Positions 1 to 7,445 of a stretch of DNA of 8,780 nucleotides are shown in pieces. Origin of the DNA: Mobilitalea sp. (GTDB taxonomy: Bacteria > Bacillota_A > Clostridia > Lachnospirales > Lachnospiraceae); assembly GCA_029974875.1 (NCBI GenBank), contig JARKQP010000865.1, positions 1 through 8,780 of the forward strand, read 5' to 3'. The notes beneath the pieces were generated by a model. That model was not told where the DNA came from, ran no database searches, and was given only the letters and a program-made list of their open reading frames with translations. Made by a program: the position numbers and the translations under genes. Position 1 is the first letter of the stretch; each line of letters starts with the position of its first letter.

Positions 1-48
1 CCCAGGTGGCTCTATCTGCACCCTGCTTCCCCTCACTCCCTACATCTC

Positions 49-1185
49 TCACACCTCCAACAACAGAATATCCCCCGGCTCAACCATCAAATACCGTGGC
101 ATCCTCTCCTGGAATCCACTATTTATCTGATTCTTCCCAACCTTCCACCAGATAAGTGTCTTATCCGTATCCGCCGGATTCTCCTGATCCAAAACCACCT
201 TCAGATAGCCGGATCCCGATTTATGTTCATTTTCTCTATTTTCCTCATCATTCCCTGTCTGTACCAGCATATTCCATTCAAAGGGTGCCTCCGTTATCCT
301 TAGAATATCACAGGGCAGGACATTTTCCCCGTGTTCCGGCTCATGGCACGCTTTAAAATCATGTGCCCGGATTCCAATATGGGATAAAGCCTCCGGGATA
401 GGAGCCTGAACCGTGAGGACCTGTCCCCAATCCAGCGCCTCCACCTGGTTTTCTGATACCTTCACTGCCCGGGAAAAGTTTTTACAGCCGGTCAGCCTTG
501 CGACCTGGACCTTTTTCGGTTTTGCAAAAACCCTTTTTGTTTCACCGGCCTCAAGTATCCTTCCATTATCGAGTATAATTAAATTTTTACACAGGCGGTA
601 GGCTTCATCCCGGCTGTGCGTAACCAGGATCGAATCACCCTGGTATTCCCTTAACAAATTCTGCAATTGAAACTGTAATTCTTCTTTTAGGTAGCTATCC
701 AGGGCTGAAAAAGGCTCGTCCAGCAACAAAACATCCGGCTCATAGGCAAGGATCCTCGCCAATGCAGCCCTCTGCTGCTGCCCCCCGGAAAGCTGGCCGG
801 GATAACGGTCCTCCAGTCCCTTTAGATGGAAATTTTTTATCATCTCCGCAACCTGTCTTGCTTTTTCCGCCTTGGTTCCCTTGATGCCGATTCCAATATT
901 GCCGGAGACCGTCATATTCGGAAATAATGCGTAATTCTGAAACAGATAGCCTACACGCCTCTGCTGTGGAATGACATTAATATTATCCTCCGAATCGAAT
1001 AAAACCTTGCCATTCAGCTCAATATATCCCTCGTCCGGGGTTACGATCCCTGCAATACATTTGAGGGTCATGCTTTTACCGCATCCAGAGGCTCCAAGGA
1101 TCCCCAAGGAGGAATCCTTAGTTTCAAAATCAGCTGTCAAAGTGAAATTTTTTATTTTTTTTCGGATGTGAACAACTAAACTCAT
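49..1185 (-). CDS. modC: Molybdate ABC transporter ATP-binding protein ModC
   Basis: Cytoplasmic ATPase that powers molybdate (probably also tungstate) import through ModB. The 378-residue product shows a full ABC nucleotide-binding domain: Walker A GASGCGKS at 31-38, Q-loop Gln83 in LFQNYALFP, signature LSGGQQQR at 132-139, Walker B LLLDEP at 153-158, and switch His190 in VTHSRDEA. From about residue 230 to the end is a divergent tail where ModC proteins carry TOBE/Mop-like molybdate-sensing domains; the length fits ModC (about 350-380 residues). The ATG start overlaps the modB stop in an ATGA (1182-1185), and AAGGGG lies 9 nt upstream inside modB, so translation is probably coupled. Assignment as ModC rather than another oxyanion ATPase rests mainly on adjacency to modA and modB. 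It is the last complete gene at the left edge, and no terminator is visible in the 48 bp after its stop. Confidence 0.95.
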   Translation of the reverse strand: MSLVVHIRKKIKNFTLTADFETKDSSLGILGASGCGKSMTLKCIAGIVTPDEGYIELNGKVLFDSEDNINVIPQQRRVGYLFQNYALFPNMTVSGNIGIGIKGTKAEKARQVAEMIKNFHLKGLEDRYPGQLSGGQQQRAALARILAYEPDVLLLDEPFSALDSYLKEELQFQLQNLLREYQGDSILVTHSRDEAYRLCKNLIILDNGRILEAGETKRVFAKPKKVQVARLTGCKNFSRAVKVSENQVEALDWGQVLTVQAPIPEALSHIGIRAHDFKACHEPEHGENVLPCDILRITEAPFEWNMLVQTGNDEENRENEHKSGSGYLKVVLDQENPADTDKTLIWWKVGKNQINSGFQERMPRYLMVEPGDILLLEV

Positions 1186-1856
1186 CTGATTCTGCCCCTT
1201 TTCCCAACATCTGTCGCATAATTCATAAATGCTATTATGATAAAAGAAATCAAGACTAAAATAATCACATAACGGTACGCAAGGCTCATGTCCCCTGCTG
1301 CGACCGCGGAATATACTGCGATGGGAAGCGTACGTGTCTTCCCCGCAATATTTCCCGCTATCATTGCAGTAGCGCCAAACTCACCCAGCCCCCTTGCAAA
1401 GGCCAGGATAGCCCCGGATAATATTCCGGGCATCGCATTCGGCATTAATACTTTACGGAATATCTTCCATTCCGACATCCCCAGAGTCCGTCCCGCATAA
1501 ATTAAATTCATGTCCACCTGTTCAAAGGCGCCCCTTGCAGAACGGTACATCAAGGGAAATGATATGACAACCGCTGCTAAAACCGTAGCCCACCAGGAAA
1601 AGGCAATTTTAACAGCAAAGAAATGCAGAAAAAATTCACCAATCGGGCGCTTCACCCCAAATATATACAGAAGGAAGAAGCCTGCAACCGTAGGCGGCAA
1701 TACCATTGGGAGTGTAAAGACCCCATCAATCAGAACCTTTAGTTTTTCGCTTCTCATTTCGTTTACAAATCTTGCAGCAGCTAACCCAAGAAAAAAGGTT
1801 ACAACAATACTAACGGATGCTGTTCTTAATGATATTATAATAGGGGAATAATCCAT
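1182..1856 (-). CDS. modB: Molybdate ABC transporter permease ModB
   Basis: Integral membrane permease of the molybdate importer. It is 224 residues, the usual ModB length. About five hydrophobic segments are visible, near residues 7-28, 46-67, 85-105, 145-165 and 193-213. The family-typical stretch LPMVLPPTVAGF is at 49-60. The EAA-type loop that docks onto ModC reads AGRTLGMSEWKIFRKV from 121, followed by the conserved ARGLGEFGAT at 154-163. The ATG at 1856 is preceded by AAAGAGGAC, with about 8 nt of spacing, a normal ribosome binding site. The gene starts 13 bp after the modA stop, and its own stop overlaps the modC start. The C-terminus is a short basic tail, expected to be cytoplasmic. 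Confidence 0.95.
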   Translation of the reverse strand: MDYSPIIISLRTASVSIVVTFFLGLAAARFVNEMRSEKLKVLIDGVFTLPMVLPPTVAGFFLLYIFGVKRPIGEFFLHFFAVKIAFSWWATVLAAVVISFPLMYRSARGAFEQVDMNLIYAGRTLGMSEWKIFRKVLMPNAMPGILSGAILAFARGLGEFGATAMIAGNIAGKTRTLPIAVYSAVAAGDMSLAYRYVIILVLISFIIIAFMNYATDVGKRGRIR

Positions 1857-1869
1857 AATAGTGTCCTCT

Positions 1870-2766
1870 TTATTTTACTACAAATCCGTATCTCTCCAAT
1901 ACAGCTGCCGCTTCCGCACTTTGAAGGAAACCAACATACAGCTTAGCAGCCTCCTTCTTCGTAGAAGCGCTTACAATTCCAACCGGATAAATTACTGGCT
2001 GCTTTAAGGTTCCCTCCGGTGCCTCTGCAATTACGGTTACCTGATCCGTGGTTGCCGCATCCGTAGCATATACAACGCCGGCATCCGCACTTCCTTCTGC
2101 AACCCAGTTTAAAACCTCCGTTACATTCGTACCAAGGCTTGCCTTCTTCTCTACCTCACCAAAAATGCCAAGGCTTTCAAAAACTTCCTTTGCATACTGG
2201 CCTGCAGGCACGCTCGCCGGATCACCGATTGCAATTTTCTCCGCATTCAGTATATCATCAAAGCCTGTAACCTTTCCACTGCCCCCTACCGGCGTAATCA
2301 GGACAACCTTATTCTCCAGCAATTCCACGATGGATTCTGCATCCACCAGATTTTCATCCTTCAAGGCATTCATCTGCTTCATTGCGGCGGAAAGGAACAC
2401 ATCAGCATCCATTCCCTCTTCAATCTGGATCTGCAGCTTACCTGAGCTGTCATAAGTACCCTCTACAGTAATCCAAGGATATTTCTCCTGAAACACCGGA
2501 TTCAATTCCTCCAGGGACTTCTGCATACTAGCTGCTGCCGCTATAAGGATCGTTACCGGCTCCTGTTCCTGTCCGCTGTTACCCTCATCCGTTGTAGCAT
2601 CCGTATCCTCCGGAGCATTCGTTGCCCCCGAATTAGTATCCTCGGTGCCCGCATTGCCCGCGTTATCATTCGTCTTATCATTGTTCTTCGTTCCACACCC
2701 AATGAGTGAAACCATAAGCCCAATTACCAAAAATACACTAACCATTCCTCTCATCAGCTTTTTCAT
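1870..2766 (-). CDS. modA: Molybdate-binding lipoprotein ModA
   Basis: Extracellular substrate-binding protein that captures molybdate for ModBC and is anchored to the membrane by lipid. The 298-residue product begins with a basic and hydrophobic signal sequence and a lipobox LIGC, with Cys24 the predicted lipidated residue. Residues 25-70 are a low-complexity linker rich in Asn, Asp, Thr, Gly and Glu that would tether the binding domain to the cell surface. The binding domain (about 71-298) has the ModA hallmarks AAAASM (Ser80), YDSSGKLQ (Ser108), DVFLSA, IGDPASVPAGQYAKE and DAGVVYATDA; the two serines correspond to known oxyanion ligands in the family. A GTG at 2769 is also in frame, but AGGAAGGAG sits only 3 nt before it and 6 nt before the ATG at 2766, so I chose the ATG. 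The gene begins 26 bp after the MOSC/MogA gene. Confidence 0.95.
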   Translation of the reverse strand: MKKLMRGMVSVFLVIGLMVSLIGCGTKNNDKTNDNAGNAGTEDTNSGATNAPEDTDATTDEGNSGQEQEPVTILIAAAASMQKSLEELNPVFQEKYPWITVEGTYDSSGKLQIQIEEGMDADVFLSAAMKQMNALKDENLVDAESIVELLENKVVLITPVGGSGKVTGFDDILNAEKIAIGDPASVPAGQYAKEVFESLGIFGEVEKKASLGTNVTEVLNWVAEGSADAGVVYATDAATTDQVTVIAEAPEGTLKQPVIYPVGIVSASTKKEAAKLYVGFLQSAEAAAVLERYGFVVK

Positions 2767-2792
2767 CACAATCTCCTTCCTAAATCACTTTC

Positions 2793-3725
2793 CTACCTTG
2801 CACATTCCGAAGCAGACCCTCTCAGTATCCCAAGCCCATGGTCCAGCTCTGATAAAATAATCTCCAGGCTTTCCTTTACTGCCTTCGGGCTTCCGGGCAG
2901 GTTGATAATCAACGTATTATTGCGCAGGACCGATACCCCCCGGCTCAGCATCGCCCTCTTTGTAATCTGCATGGAATAGGCACGGATCGCCTCAGCAATC
3001 CCCGGCACATTCCTCGTTGCAACCGCAAGGGTTGCTTCCGGCGTAACATCCCGGACTGATAATCCGGTTCCGCCCGTAGTCAGGATCAAATCTACCTGTC
3101 TTCCATCGGATAACCGTATTAGCTCCTTTTCAATCAGGCGCTGCTCGTCCGGCAGAACCATAGTCTCCACTACCTCATAGCCCCGCTCCTCCATCATGGA
3201 AACGATGGCGGGACCGCTCTTATCCTCACGCTCTCCCTTAGAGCCCTTGTCACTCAAGGTGACAACTGCTACCCGGAATGGCTGTTCTTCACCAGACTCT
3301 ATTATTTCTATCCTGTCGCCGACACGGATTGTTCCTCCCTTGATAACCTTGGAAAAAACCCCCTCCCTCGGCATAATGCAATCCCCCATCCTGTGGTAAA
3401 TCTGGCAATGGGTGTGGCATTCCTTCCCAATCTGGGTCATTTCTATGATTGCATCATTGCACTGGAGCCTCGTCCCAACGGGCAGCTTGCGAAAATCAAA
3501 GCCCTCCACCACCAGGTTTTCCCCGAAGGCTCCAAAATCAATGTCGGCTCCCTTTTCCTTAAATTCTTCTATTCTGTCATAGGATAGTAAACTGATCTGC
3601 CGGTGCCAGGTTCCGCCATGGGCATCGCCTTCAATTCCCCATTCCTCTTTTAATTTTGCCTCTTCTATCCCGTATTTTGGGGTACCCCGGCGGTCACTGA
3701 TACAAATTGCTTTCACTATGCCCAT
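2793..3725 (-). CDS. Fused MOSC domain and MogA/MoaB-type molybdopterin adenylyltransferase
   Basis: A two-domain protein of 310 residues. Residues 1-145 are a MOSC domain: GIEGDAHGG at 30-38, FGENL at 67-71, and a Cys-rich segment GKECHTHC at 100-107 with a further Cys116 in GDCIMPREGVF. MOSC domains act in, or are predicted for, sulfur transfer to molybdenum cofactor, usually through a conserved cysteine. Residues 150-310 are a MogA/MoaB domain with VAVVTLSDKGSKGEREDKSGP at its start, the signature TTGGTGLSVRDVTPEAT at 216-232 and NLPGSPKAVKE at 275-285; this family adenylylates molybdopterin before metal insertion. The start is ATG with AGGGGGA 6 nt upstream, 3 bp after the moaA stop. MogA and MoaB cannot be told apart safely by eye, and no symbol is given. 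Fusion of the two activities suggests that they act in sequence, which is inference. Confidence 0.92.
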   Translation of the reverse strand: MGIVKAICISDRRGTPKYGIEEAKLKEEWGIEGDAHGGTWHRQISLLSYDRIEEFKEKGADIDFGAFGENLVVEGFDFRKLPVGTRLQCNDAIIEMTQIGKECHTHCQIYHRMGDCIMPREGVFSKVIKGGTIRVGDRIEIIESGEEQPFRVAVVTLSDKGSKGEREDKSGPAIVSMMEERGYEVVETMVLPDEQRLIEKELIRLSDGRQVDLILTTGGTGLSVRDVTPEATLAVATRNVPGIAEAIRAYSMQITKRAMLSRGVSVLRNNTLIINLPGSPKAVKESLEIILSELDHGLGILRGSASECAR

Positions 3726-3728
3726 TTG

Positions 3729-4700
3729 CTATCCCCCTATCTTATACATTTCATTTTTTTCCAGTTCTTCTTGATTATGATCCCCAAGCCTATGCTCCAA
3801 TGGCTTACTCTTGATTGCCCCGGTGATCAATTCCGTAATCTCCTGGTCCGACGCACCATGCCGGATCGCTGCCATTAAATCTACACCGTTGCCATAGCAT
3901 AAGCAGGGCTTTAGAAATCCCCTGGAGGTGAGGCGGATCCGGTTGCAGGAGGAACAGAATTTGTGGCTGATCGGGCTAATAAACCCAATATTTCCTTTCC
4001 AATCATCAGCAGTGATATAGACTGCCGGCCCAAACCCTCTCCTGTTGCTTGTACTAACTGCGCCGGGATATCTCCCACGGATCATTTCATGGATTTCTTC
4101 ACTGCGGATACCCATGGATTCCCGGCCATGGCCAATTGGCATCATTTCTATAAACCGTACATCAATCTGCCGCTTAACCGCCAGCTCCGCTATATCCATC
4201 AGCTCCTGGTCATTTACACCTCTTTGGGGAACGCAGTTTATTTTTGCAGGAATACCACTTTCTATTAATTTCTGTATTGCATTCCATACCTTAAGAAAAT
4301 CATCCTGTCCTGTAATCTGTTCAAAGGTCTCCGGATTCAAGGTATCCAGGCTGACATTAATGCCATCAACCCGTATTTCCTTCAGCTCATCGATATACTG
4401 TCCTAAAAGAACCCCGTTGGTAGTTAATGTTACATGCTCTATTTGGGGAAGCGCCTTTATCCGGCTTATTAATTTCACTGCATCCTTACGTACCAATGGC
4501 TCTCCACCGGTAATTTTAATATTCCTGATCCCAACCTCGGAGGCACAGCTGCAGATGCGAAGAATCTCTTCATAGGTTAATATGGATTCATGCTCCAGCT
4601 TTTCTATACCATTAGGCATACAATAGGAGCATCTTAAATTACACCTGTCTGTAATTGAAATCCTCATATAATCAATCGGTCTTGAATAATGATCCCTCAT
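3729..4700 (-). CDS. moaA: GTP 3',8-cyclase MoaA (radical SAM)
   Basis: Cytoplasmic radical SAM enzyme that turns GTP into 3',8-cyclo-GTP, the first committed step of molybdenum cofactor synthesis; MoaC then makes cyclic pyranopterin monophosphate. The 323-residue product is full length. The N-terminal CX3CX2C cluster motif is Cys20, Cys24 and Cys27 in [12 protein letters not shown], and the SAM-binding TGGEPLVR is at 64-71. The second 4Fe-4S site, diagnostic of MoaA, is CX2CX13C with Cys249, Cys252 and Cys266, enclosing NRIRLTSRG. The protein ends in Gly-Gly, the C-terminal tail that MoaA needs for activity. The ATG overlaps the moaC stop (ATGA, 4697-4700) and has no convincing Shine-Dalgarno, so its translation probably depends on coupling to moaC. 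Confidence 0.97.
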   Translation of the reverse strand: MRDHYSRPIDYMRISITDRCNLRCSYCMPNGIEKLEHESILTYEEILRICSCASEVGIRNIKITGGEPLVRKDAVKLISRIKALPQIEHVTLTTNGVLLGQYIDELKEIRVDGINVSLDTLNPETFEQITGQDDFLKVWNAIQKLIESGIPAKINCVPQRGVNDQELMDIAELAVKRQIDVRFIEMMPIGHGRESMGIRSEEIHEMIRGRYPGAVSTSNRRGFGPAVYITADDWKGNIGFISPISHKFCSSCNRIRLTSRGFLKPCLCYGNGVDLMAAIRHGASDQEITELITGAIKSKPLEHRLGDHNQEELEKNEMYKIGG

Positions 4701-5167
4701 CTTTTAAAACACCCGCTTTTACCACCCGTTTTTTCTACCAGGTAAATAGAACCAATCTCCATTGTCTTATCGATGGCCTTACACATATCATATATGGTCA
4801 ATAAAGCAACGGACACTCCCGTCATTGCCTCCATCTCCACCCCGGTTCTTCCTAAAACCTTCACAGTACAAACCGCCTCTATCTCTAAAGCTTCTTCGTG
4901 CAGCCAAAACTCTATCCCTACCCTGGTAAGGTTTAAAATGTGACACAAGGGAATCAGCTCAGAGGTCTTCTTTGCCCCCATAATTCCAGCAATCCTGGCC
5001 ACTCCAAGAACATCCCCCTTTTTTGCGCTCCCATTTTTAACTGCTTCAAAACACTCCTTGCTGACTTTAATGGTTCCCCTGGCAGCTGCCTCCCGTTCGG
5101 TCACATCCTTATCACTCACATCCACCATAACAGCATTCCCATCCCCATCAAAATGCGTAAATCCCAT
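4697..5167 (-). CDS. moaC: Cyclic pyranopterin monophosphate synthase MoaC
   Basis: Cytoplasmic enzyme that rearranges 3',8-cyclo-GTP to cyclic pyranopterin monophosphate, paired with MoaA. The 156-residue length is standard for MoaC. Visible family signatures are ARGTIKVS near 29-36, [20 protein letters not shown] at 57-76, [20 protein letters not shown] at 106-125 and DMCKAIDK at 127-134, which contains the catalytic Asp/Lys region (Asp127, Lys130), then [10 protein letters not shown] near the end. The start is ATG with an extended purine ribosome binding site, AGAAGGAGAAGG, ending just upstream. A 62-bp gap separates it from the MoeA-like gene, with no terminator, so it is most likely in the same transcript. 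Its stop overlaps the moaA start. Confidence 0.97.
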   Translation of the reverse strand: MGFTHFDGDGNAVMVDVSDKDVTEREAAARGTIKVSKECFEAVKNGSAKKGDVLGVARIAGIMGAKKTSELIPLCHILNLTRVGIEFWLHEEALEIEAVCTVKVLGRTGVEMEAMTGVSVALLTIYDMCKAIDKTMEIGSIYLVEKTGGKSGCFKR

Positions 5168-5229
5168 ATTCCTTCTCCTTCTATTATTCCCTTATAGAAT
5201 TCAAGCATCAAAAGTCTTCCATGTGTTAA

Positions 5230-6330
5230 CTACATCCCTTTCCCAAACCCACAATTGGGATAAGTACATACCTTACAGGAAAGGCACAGCCCACCATGTC
5301 CTAATTTTGATATCTCTTCCCTGGTAATTATCTCGCCGGCCATAATCCGTGGCAGCATTAGATCAAAAATAGTCCTCTTAGAATACATCACGCAGCCCGG
5401 CAATCCGATCACCGGAATATTTCCTTCATGAATATTTTCTTCATGAATACTTTCCTCATGAATACTTTCCTCATGAATACTTTCCTCATGAATACTTTTC
5501 TCATAATAGGAAAGTAAAAACATGGCTCCCGGCAATACGGGCGCTCCATAGGTAACAATTCTTGCCCCTGTATTTTTTATTGCCAGAGGCGTTCTATCAT
5601 CCGGATCAACGCTCATACCGCCGGTGCACAGAATTAAATCCGCACCGGCTTTTATCAAATTAAGAATCGCTTCCGTAATCTTTTCCGGATCATCCCCTAA
5701 TATTACATGATCCATGATTTCCGCATCATATTCCTTTAATTTATCAACGATGACCGGAGTAAATTCATCTTTAATCCTGCCATAATAAACTTCATTTCCA
5801 GTTGTTACGATACCGGCCTTTTTATGGAGAAATGGCTTTACCTCAAGAACCTTCCCTTCTCCCGCCAGCTCCTTCGCAGCCTGCATTTTTTCCTCTTCAA
5901 TCACAAGGGGTATGATTCTTGTACCTGCCAGCTTGTCCCCTTCCTTTACCGGAAAATTACCATGTCTGGTTGCTATCATCATCTCGCCAAGGGAATTAAT
6001 CTTATTCAGTACCTCCAGATTCACTTTAAAAAGACCATCGCACTCCGCATACAGATCGATCTTCCCTTCCTTTACATCGGATCTTTTAATATGGTCCCCT
6101 TTACAGATAGAACATAATATCTCTGCTCCTTCATTCTCATGAAGCATGCCTTCTTCCTTTTCCCATATATATAAATGGTCTTTTCCAATGGATAGTAATA
6201 CCGGGATATCTTTCTCTGTTACAACATGGCCTTTACGGAATATCGCATCCTTTGTAACACCCTTAATAATCTGTGTCATGTCATGACATAAAACATGTCC
6301 AACTGCATCTTCTGTTTTAATCAATTTCAT
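5230..6330 (-). CDS. MoeA-like molybdopterin-binding protein with HEESI repeat insert and C-terminal Cys cluster
   Basis: First gene of the molybdenum cluster, 366 residues. Residues about 170-335 are a MoCF-biosynthesis (MoeA/MogA-type) domain: GIVTTGNEVYYGRI from 173, ILCTGGMSVDPDDRTP at 233-248, APVLPGAMF at 263-271, and IGLPGCVMYSKRT from 308. The N-terminal half (1-160) has no MoeA linker domain that I recognise, and the protein is shorter than MoeA (about 400-420), so it belongs to the compact clostridial molybdopterin-binding type. The C-terminus carries CLSCKVCTYPNCGFGKG, a CX2CX2CX4C set (Cys349, 352, 355, 360) suited to metal or Fe-S binding; Cys73 and Cys76 form another pair. Residues 276-305 are six 5-residue repeats (HEESI type) inserted in a loop before the conserved IPVIGLPG. 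Expected role: binding molybdopterin during metal insertion or delivery. Start ATG with GAAGGA 9 nt upstream. Confidence 0.88.
   Translation of the reverse strand: MKLIKTEDAVGHVLCHDMTQIIKGVTKDAIFRKGHVVTEKDIPVLLSIGKDHLYIWEKEEGMLHENEGAEILCSICKGDHIKRSDVKEGKIDLYAECDGLFKVNLEVLNKINSLGEMMIATRHGNFPVKEGDKLAGTRIIPLVIEEEKMQAAKELAGEGKVLEVKPFLHKKAGIVTTGNEVYYGRIKDEFTPVIVDKLKEYDAEIMDHVILGDDPEKITEAILNLIKAGADLILCTGGMSVDPDDRTPLAIKNTGARIVTYGAPVLPGAMFLLSYYEKSIHEESIHEESIHEESIHEENIHEGNIPVIGLPGCVMYSKRTIFDLMLPRIMAGEIITREEISKLGHGGLCLSCKVCTYPNCGFGKGM
5416..5505 (-). repeat. Six-unit 15-bp tandem repeat inside the MoeA-like gene
   Basis: Six consecutive 15-bp units on the plus strand. The three central units (5446-5490) are identical, AATACTTTCCTCATG. 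The flanking units differ by a few bases: 5416-5430 and 5431-5445 on one side, 5491-5505 on the other. In the coding direction they read YEKSI, HEESI three times, HEENI and HEGNI. Because 15 is a multiple of three, gain or loss of units keeps the frame. Identity at every base, including third positions, in the central units points to recent expansion by slippage or unequal exchange. Confidence 0.95.
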
Positions 6331-6368
6331 TGACTGCTTTCCTTCTTCCTGGCTTTAATAAGCTTGCT

Positions 6369-6391
6369 ATTTATTATAAATCACACTGTGA
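6369..6391. promoter_or_regulatory. Two abutting palindromes upstream of the molybdenum operon
   Basis: ATTTAT-T-ATAAAT (6369-6381) is a perfect palindrome around one base and shares its last base with TCACA-C-TGTGA (6381-6391), another perfect palindrome around one base. The second lies directly upstream of the candidate -10 of the minus-strand promoter, a position where a bound repressor would block RNA polymerase. The protein that would bind is unknown. The AT-rich first palindrome could be chance. Confidence 0.3.
6373..6378 (-). promoter_or_regulatory. Possible -10 element for the molybdenum operon
   Basis: On the minus strand this is a perfect TATAAT, which would place transcription start near 6366, about 35 bp before the MoeA-like ATG at 6330. 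No good -35 hexamer lies 16-18 bp upstream (the bases there read about AATTCT), so if it is real it would need an activator. The 202-bp gap 6331-6532 otherwise contains AT-rich sequence, the palindromes listed next, and a weak inverted repeat TTACT-N8-AGTAA at 6437-6454. I see no strong terminator after the LysR gene, so read-through from it is also possible. Confidence 0.35.
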
Positions 6392-6532
6392 AAAGAGAAT
6401 TTCTGCATAGTGTTGCTCCTGTACAAGAACCATATATTACTAATGAAAGAGTAACATAGAAGATAAAAGACTGCAAGATAAATACAAATATTTTTAGGTA
6501 TTCTGAATTTTTTTGTAATTCTTTTCAGCCCT

Positions 6533-7432
6533 CTATTCCTGATAAAATTGGCTGCAAAATTCAATGAATTTCTTTTCCAGCCAGTCAAACTTCTTACGTT
6601 TAGCAAACACAATATATAAGCTGCGGGCAGTTCGTTCACCTTCGGGTTCATAGAGCAATATTTTCCCGTCCTCCACAAAATCCAGCGCCGCTTTTTTTGA
6701 CATAATGGATATGCCCATTCCTTTGCTCACCGATCTTTTTATAATTTCCTGGTCATTCATTTGTGCTACAATATTTAGCTTCCGTATATCCACATTTCTT
6801 GCTTCCAGAAATCTTTCCGCTGCTTTCTTGGTACCAGACCCATTCTCCCTCATTATGATAGGCTCCATAATAAGCTCGCCCAAAGTGCATTTTCCGCCTA
6901 ACAGCTCCTGATAATGCTTCTCGTTAGGAGTTACAACCACTAATTCATCCCTATAGAACGGTATATAGTGTAACCTGTCATCATTATCCTTCATACCCAC
7001 AAAGCCAATACCAACTCTGTTTTTCAATATTTCATCAATGACAAACTGGCTATCCCCCTGATTAACAGAAAAATAAATATTCTCATTCTGTTTTTGGAAT
7101 GCCGGTATCATTTCCGGCAATATATACTGGGAAGGGATTGTAGACCCGGCAATTTCTATCCGGAGCTCTTTCTTGCCCTTCATATCAAATGCCTGGTACA
7201 TTTCCTCCTTAATCTCCAGTATCTCCTTGGCATATTCATAGAACCTCTCACCGGCATTGGTAATCTGTACTGTCTTTGTTGTACGGTTCAGGAGCTTAAT
7301 ATTAAATTCCTTTTCCAAGGATACGATATGGGCACTGATTGTGGGTTGTGTGAGATATAGTGTTTTTGCTGCCTTGGAAAAACCTTGTAACTCAACAACC
7401 TTAACAAATGCTTCTAGCTGCTTTAATTCCAT
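6533..7432 (-). CDS. LysR-type transcriptional regulator (CysB/CysL-like, resembles selenium-metabolism-associated type)
   Basis: DNA-binding regulator of 299 residues, the usual LysR length. Residues 1-60 form the winged helix-turn-helix, with FSKAAKTLYLTQPTISAHI at 18-36 followed by SLEKEFNIKLLNRT. Residues about 90-295 are the effector-binding domain: SQYILPEMIPAF, NQGDSQFVIDEI, the ligand-loop-like MRENGSGTKK and SKGMGISIMSKK. The combination SQYILP, MRExGSGT and GxGISI matches what I recall of the group annotated as selenium metabolism-associated LysR regulators in clostridia; that subfamily call is from memory and moderate. It has an excellent GGGAGGT ribosome binding site 5 nt before the ATG. 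It is divergent from the C_GCAxxG_C_C/TDT genes and upstream of, and on the same strand as, the molybdenum operon, so it could control either or both. Its effector is unknown; sulfur or selenium compounds or molybdate are possibilities. Confidence 0.9.
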   Translation of the reverse strand: MELKQLEAFVKVVELQGFSKAAKTLYLTQPTISAHIVSLEKEFNIKLLNRTTKTVQITNAGERFYEYAKEILEIKEEMYQAFDMKGKKELRIEIAGSTIPSQYILPEMIPAFQKQNENIYFSVNQGDSQFVIDEILKNRVGIGFVGMKDNDDRLHYIPFYRDELVVVTPNEKHYQELLGGKCTLGELIMEPIIMRENGSGTKKAAERFLEARNVDIRKLNIVAQMNDQEIIKRSVSKGMGISIMSKKAALDFVEDGKILLYEPEGERTARSLYIVFAKRKKFDWLEKKFIEFCSQFYQE

Positions 7433-7445
7433 GTTAACCTCCCAC

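Noticed and set aside
1..48. Possible start of another minus-strand gene: GTG at 19-21 after GAGGGGAAGCAGG, open to the window edge.
   Set aside because: Only seven codons are visible, and a GTG start this short cannot be told from chance. The purine-rich stretch does make a continuing operon plausible.
4045..4575. 176-codon plus-strand reading frame inside moaA.
   Set aside because: It is antisense to a fully supported moaA, has no recognisable motifs and no ribosome binding site.
5168..5229. Internal promoter before moaC: TTGATG, 17 bp, AATAAT on the minus strand.
   Set aside because: Transcription would start at about the ribosome binding site of moaC, leaving almost no leader, and the match is likely chance within an operon.
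5416..5505. CRISPR-like array.
   Set aside because: The 15-bp units are contiguous with no spacers and lie in frame within a coding region, so this is a protein-coding tandem repeat.
6331..6532. Possible molybdenum-cofactor riboswitch upstream of the operon.
   Set aside because: The gap is AT-rich and I could not find the stable multi-stem architecture expected of that RNA class; only short palindromes are present.
6481..6532. Intrinsic terminator after the LysR gene.
   Set aside because: Only weak 5-bp AT-rich arms (AATAC/GTATT and CTGAA/TTCAG) are present, with no GC-rich stem followed by a U-run.
6367..6678. 103-codon minus-strand reading frame overlapping the 3' end of the LysR gene.
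   Set aside because: It covers the last 146 bp of the LysR gene in another frame, has no family resemblance, and its remainder is AT-rich intergenic sequence.
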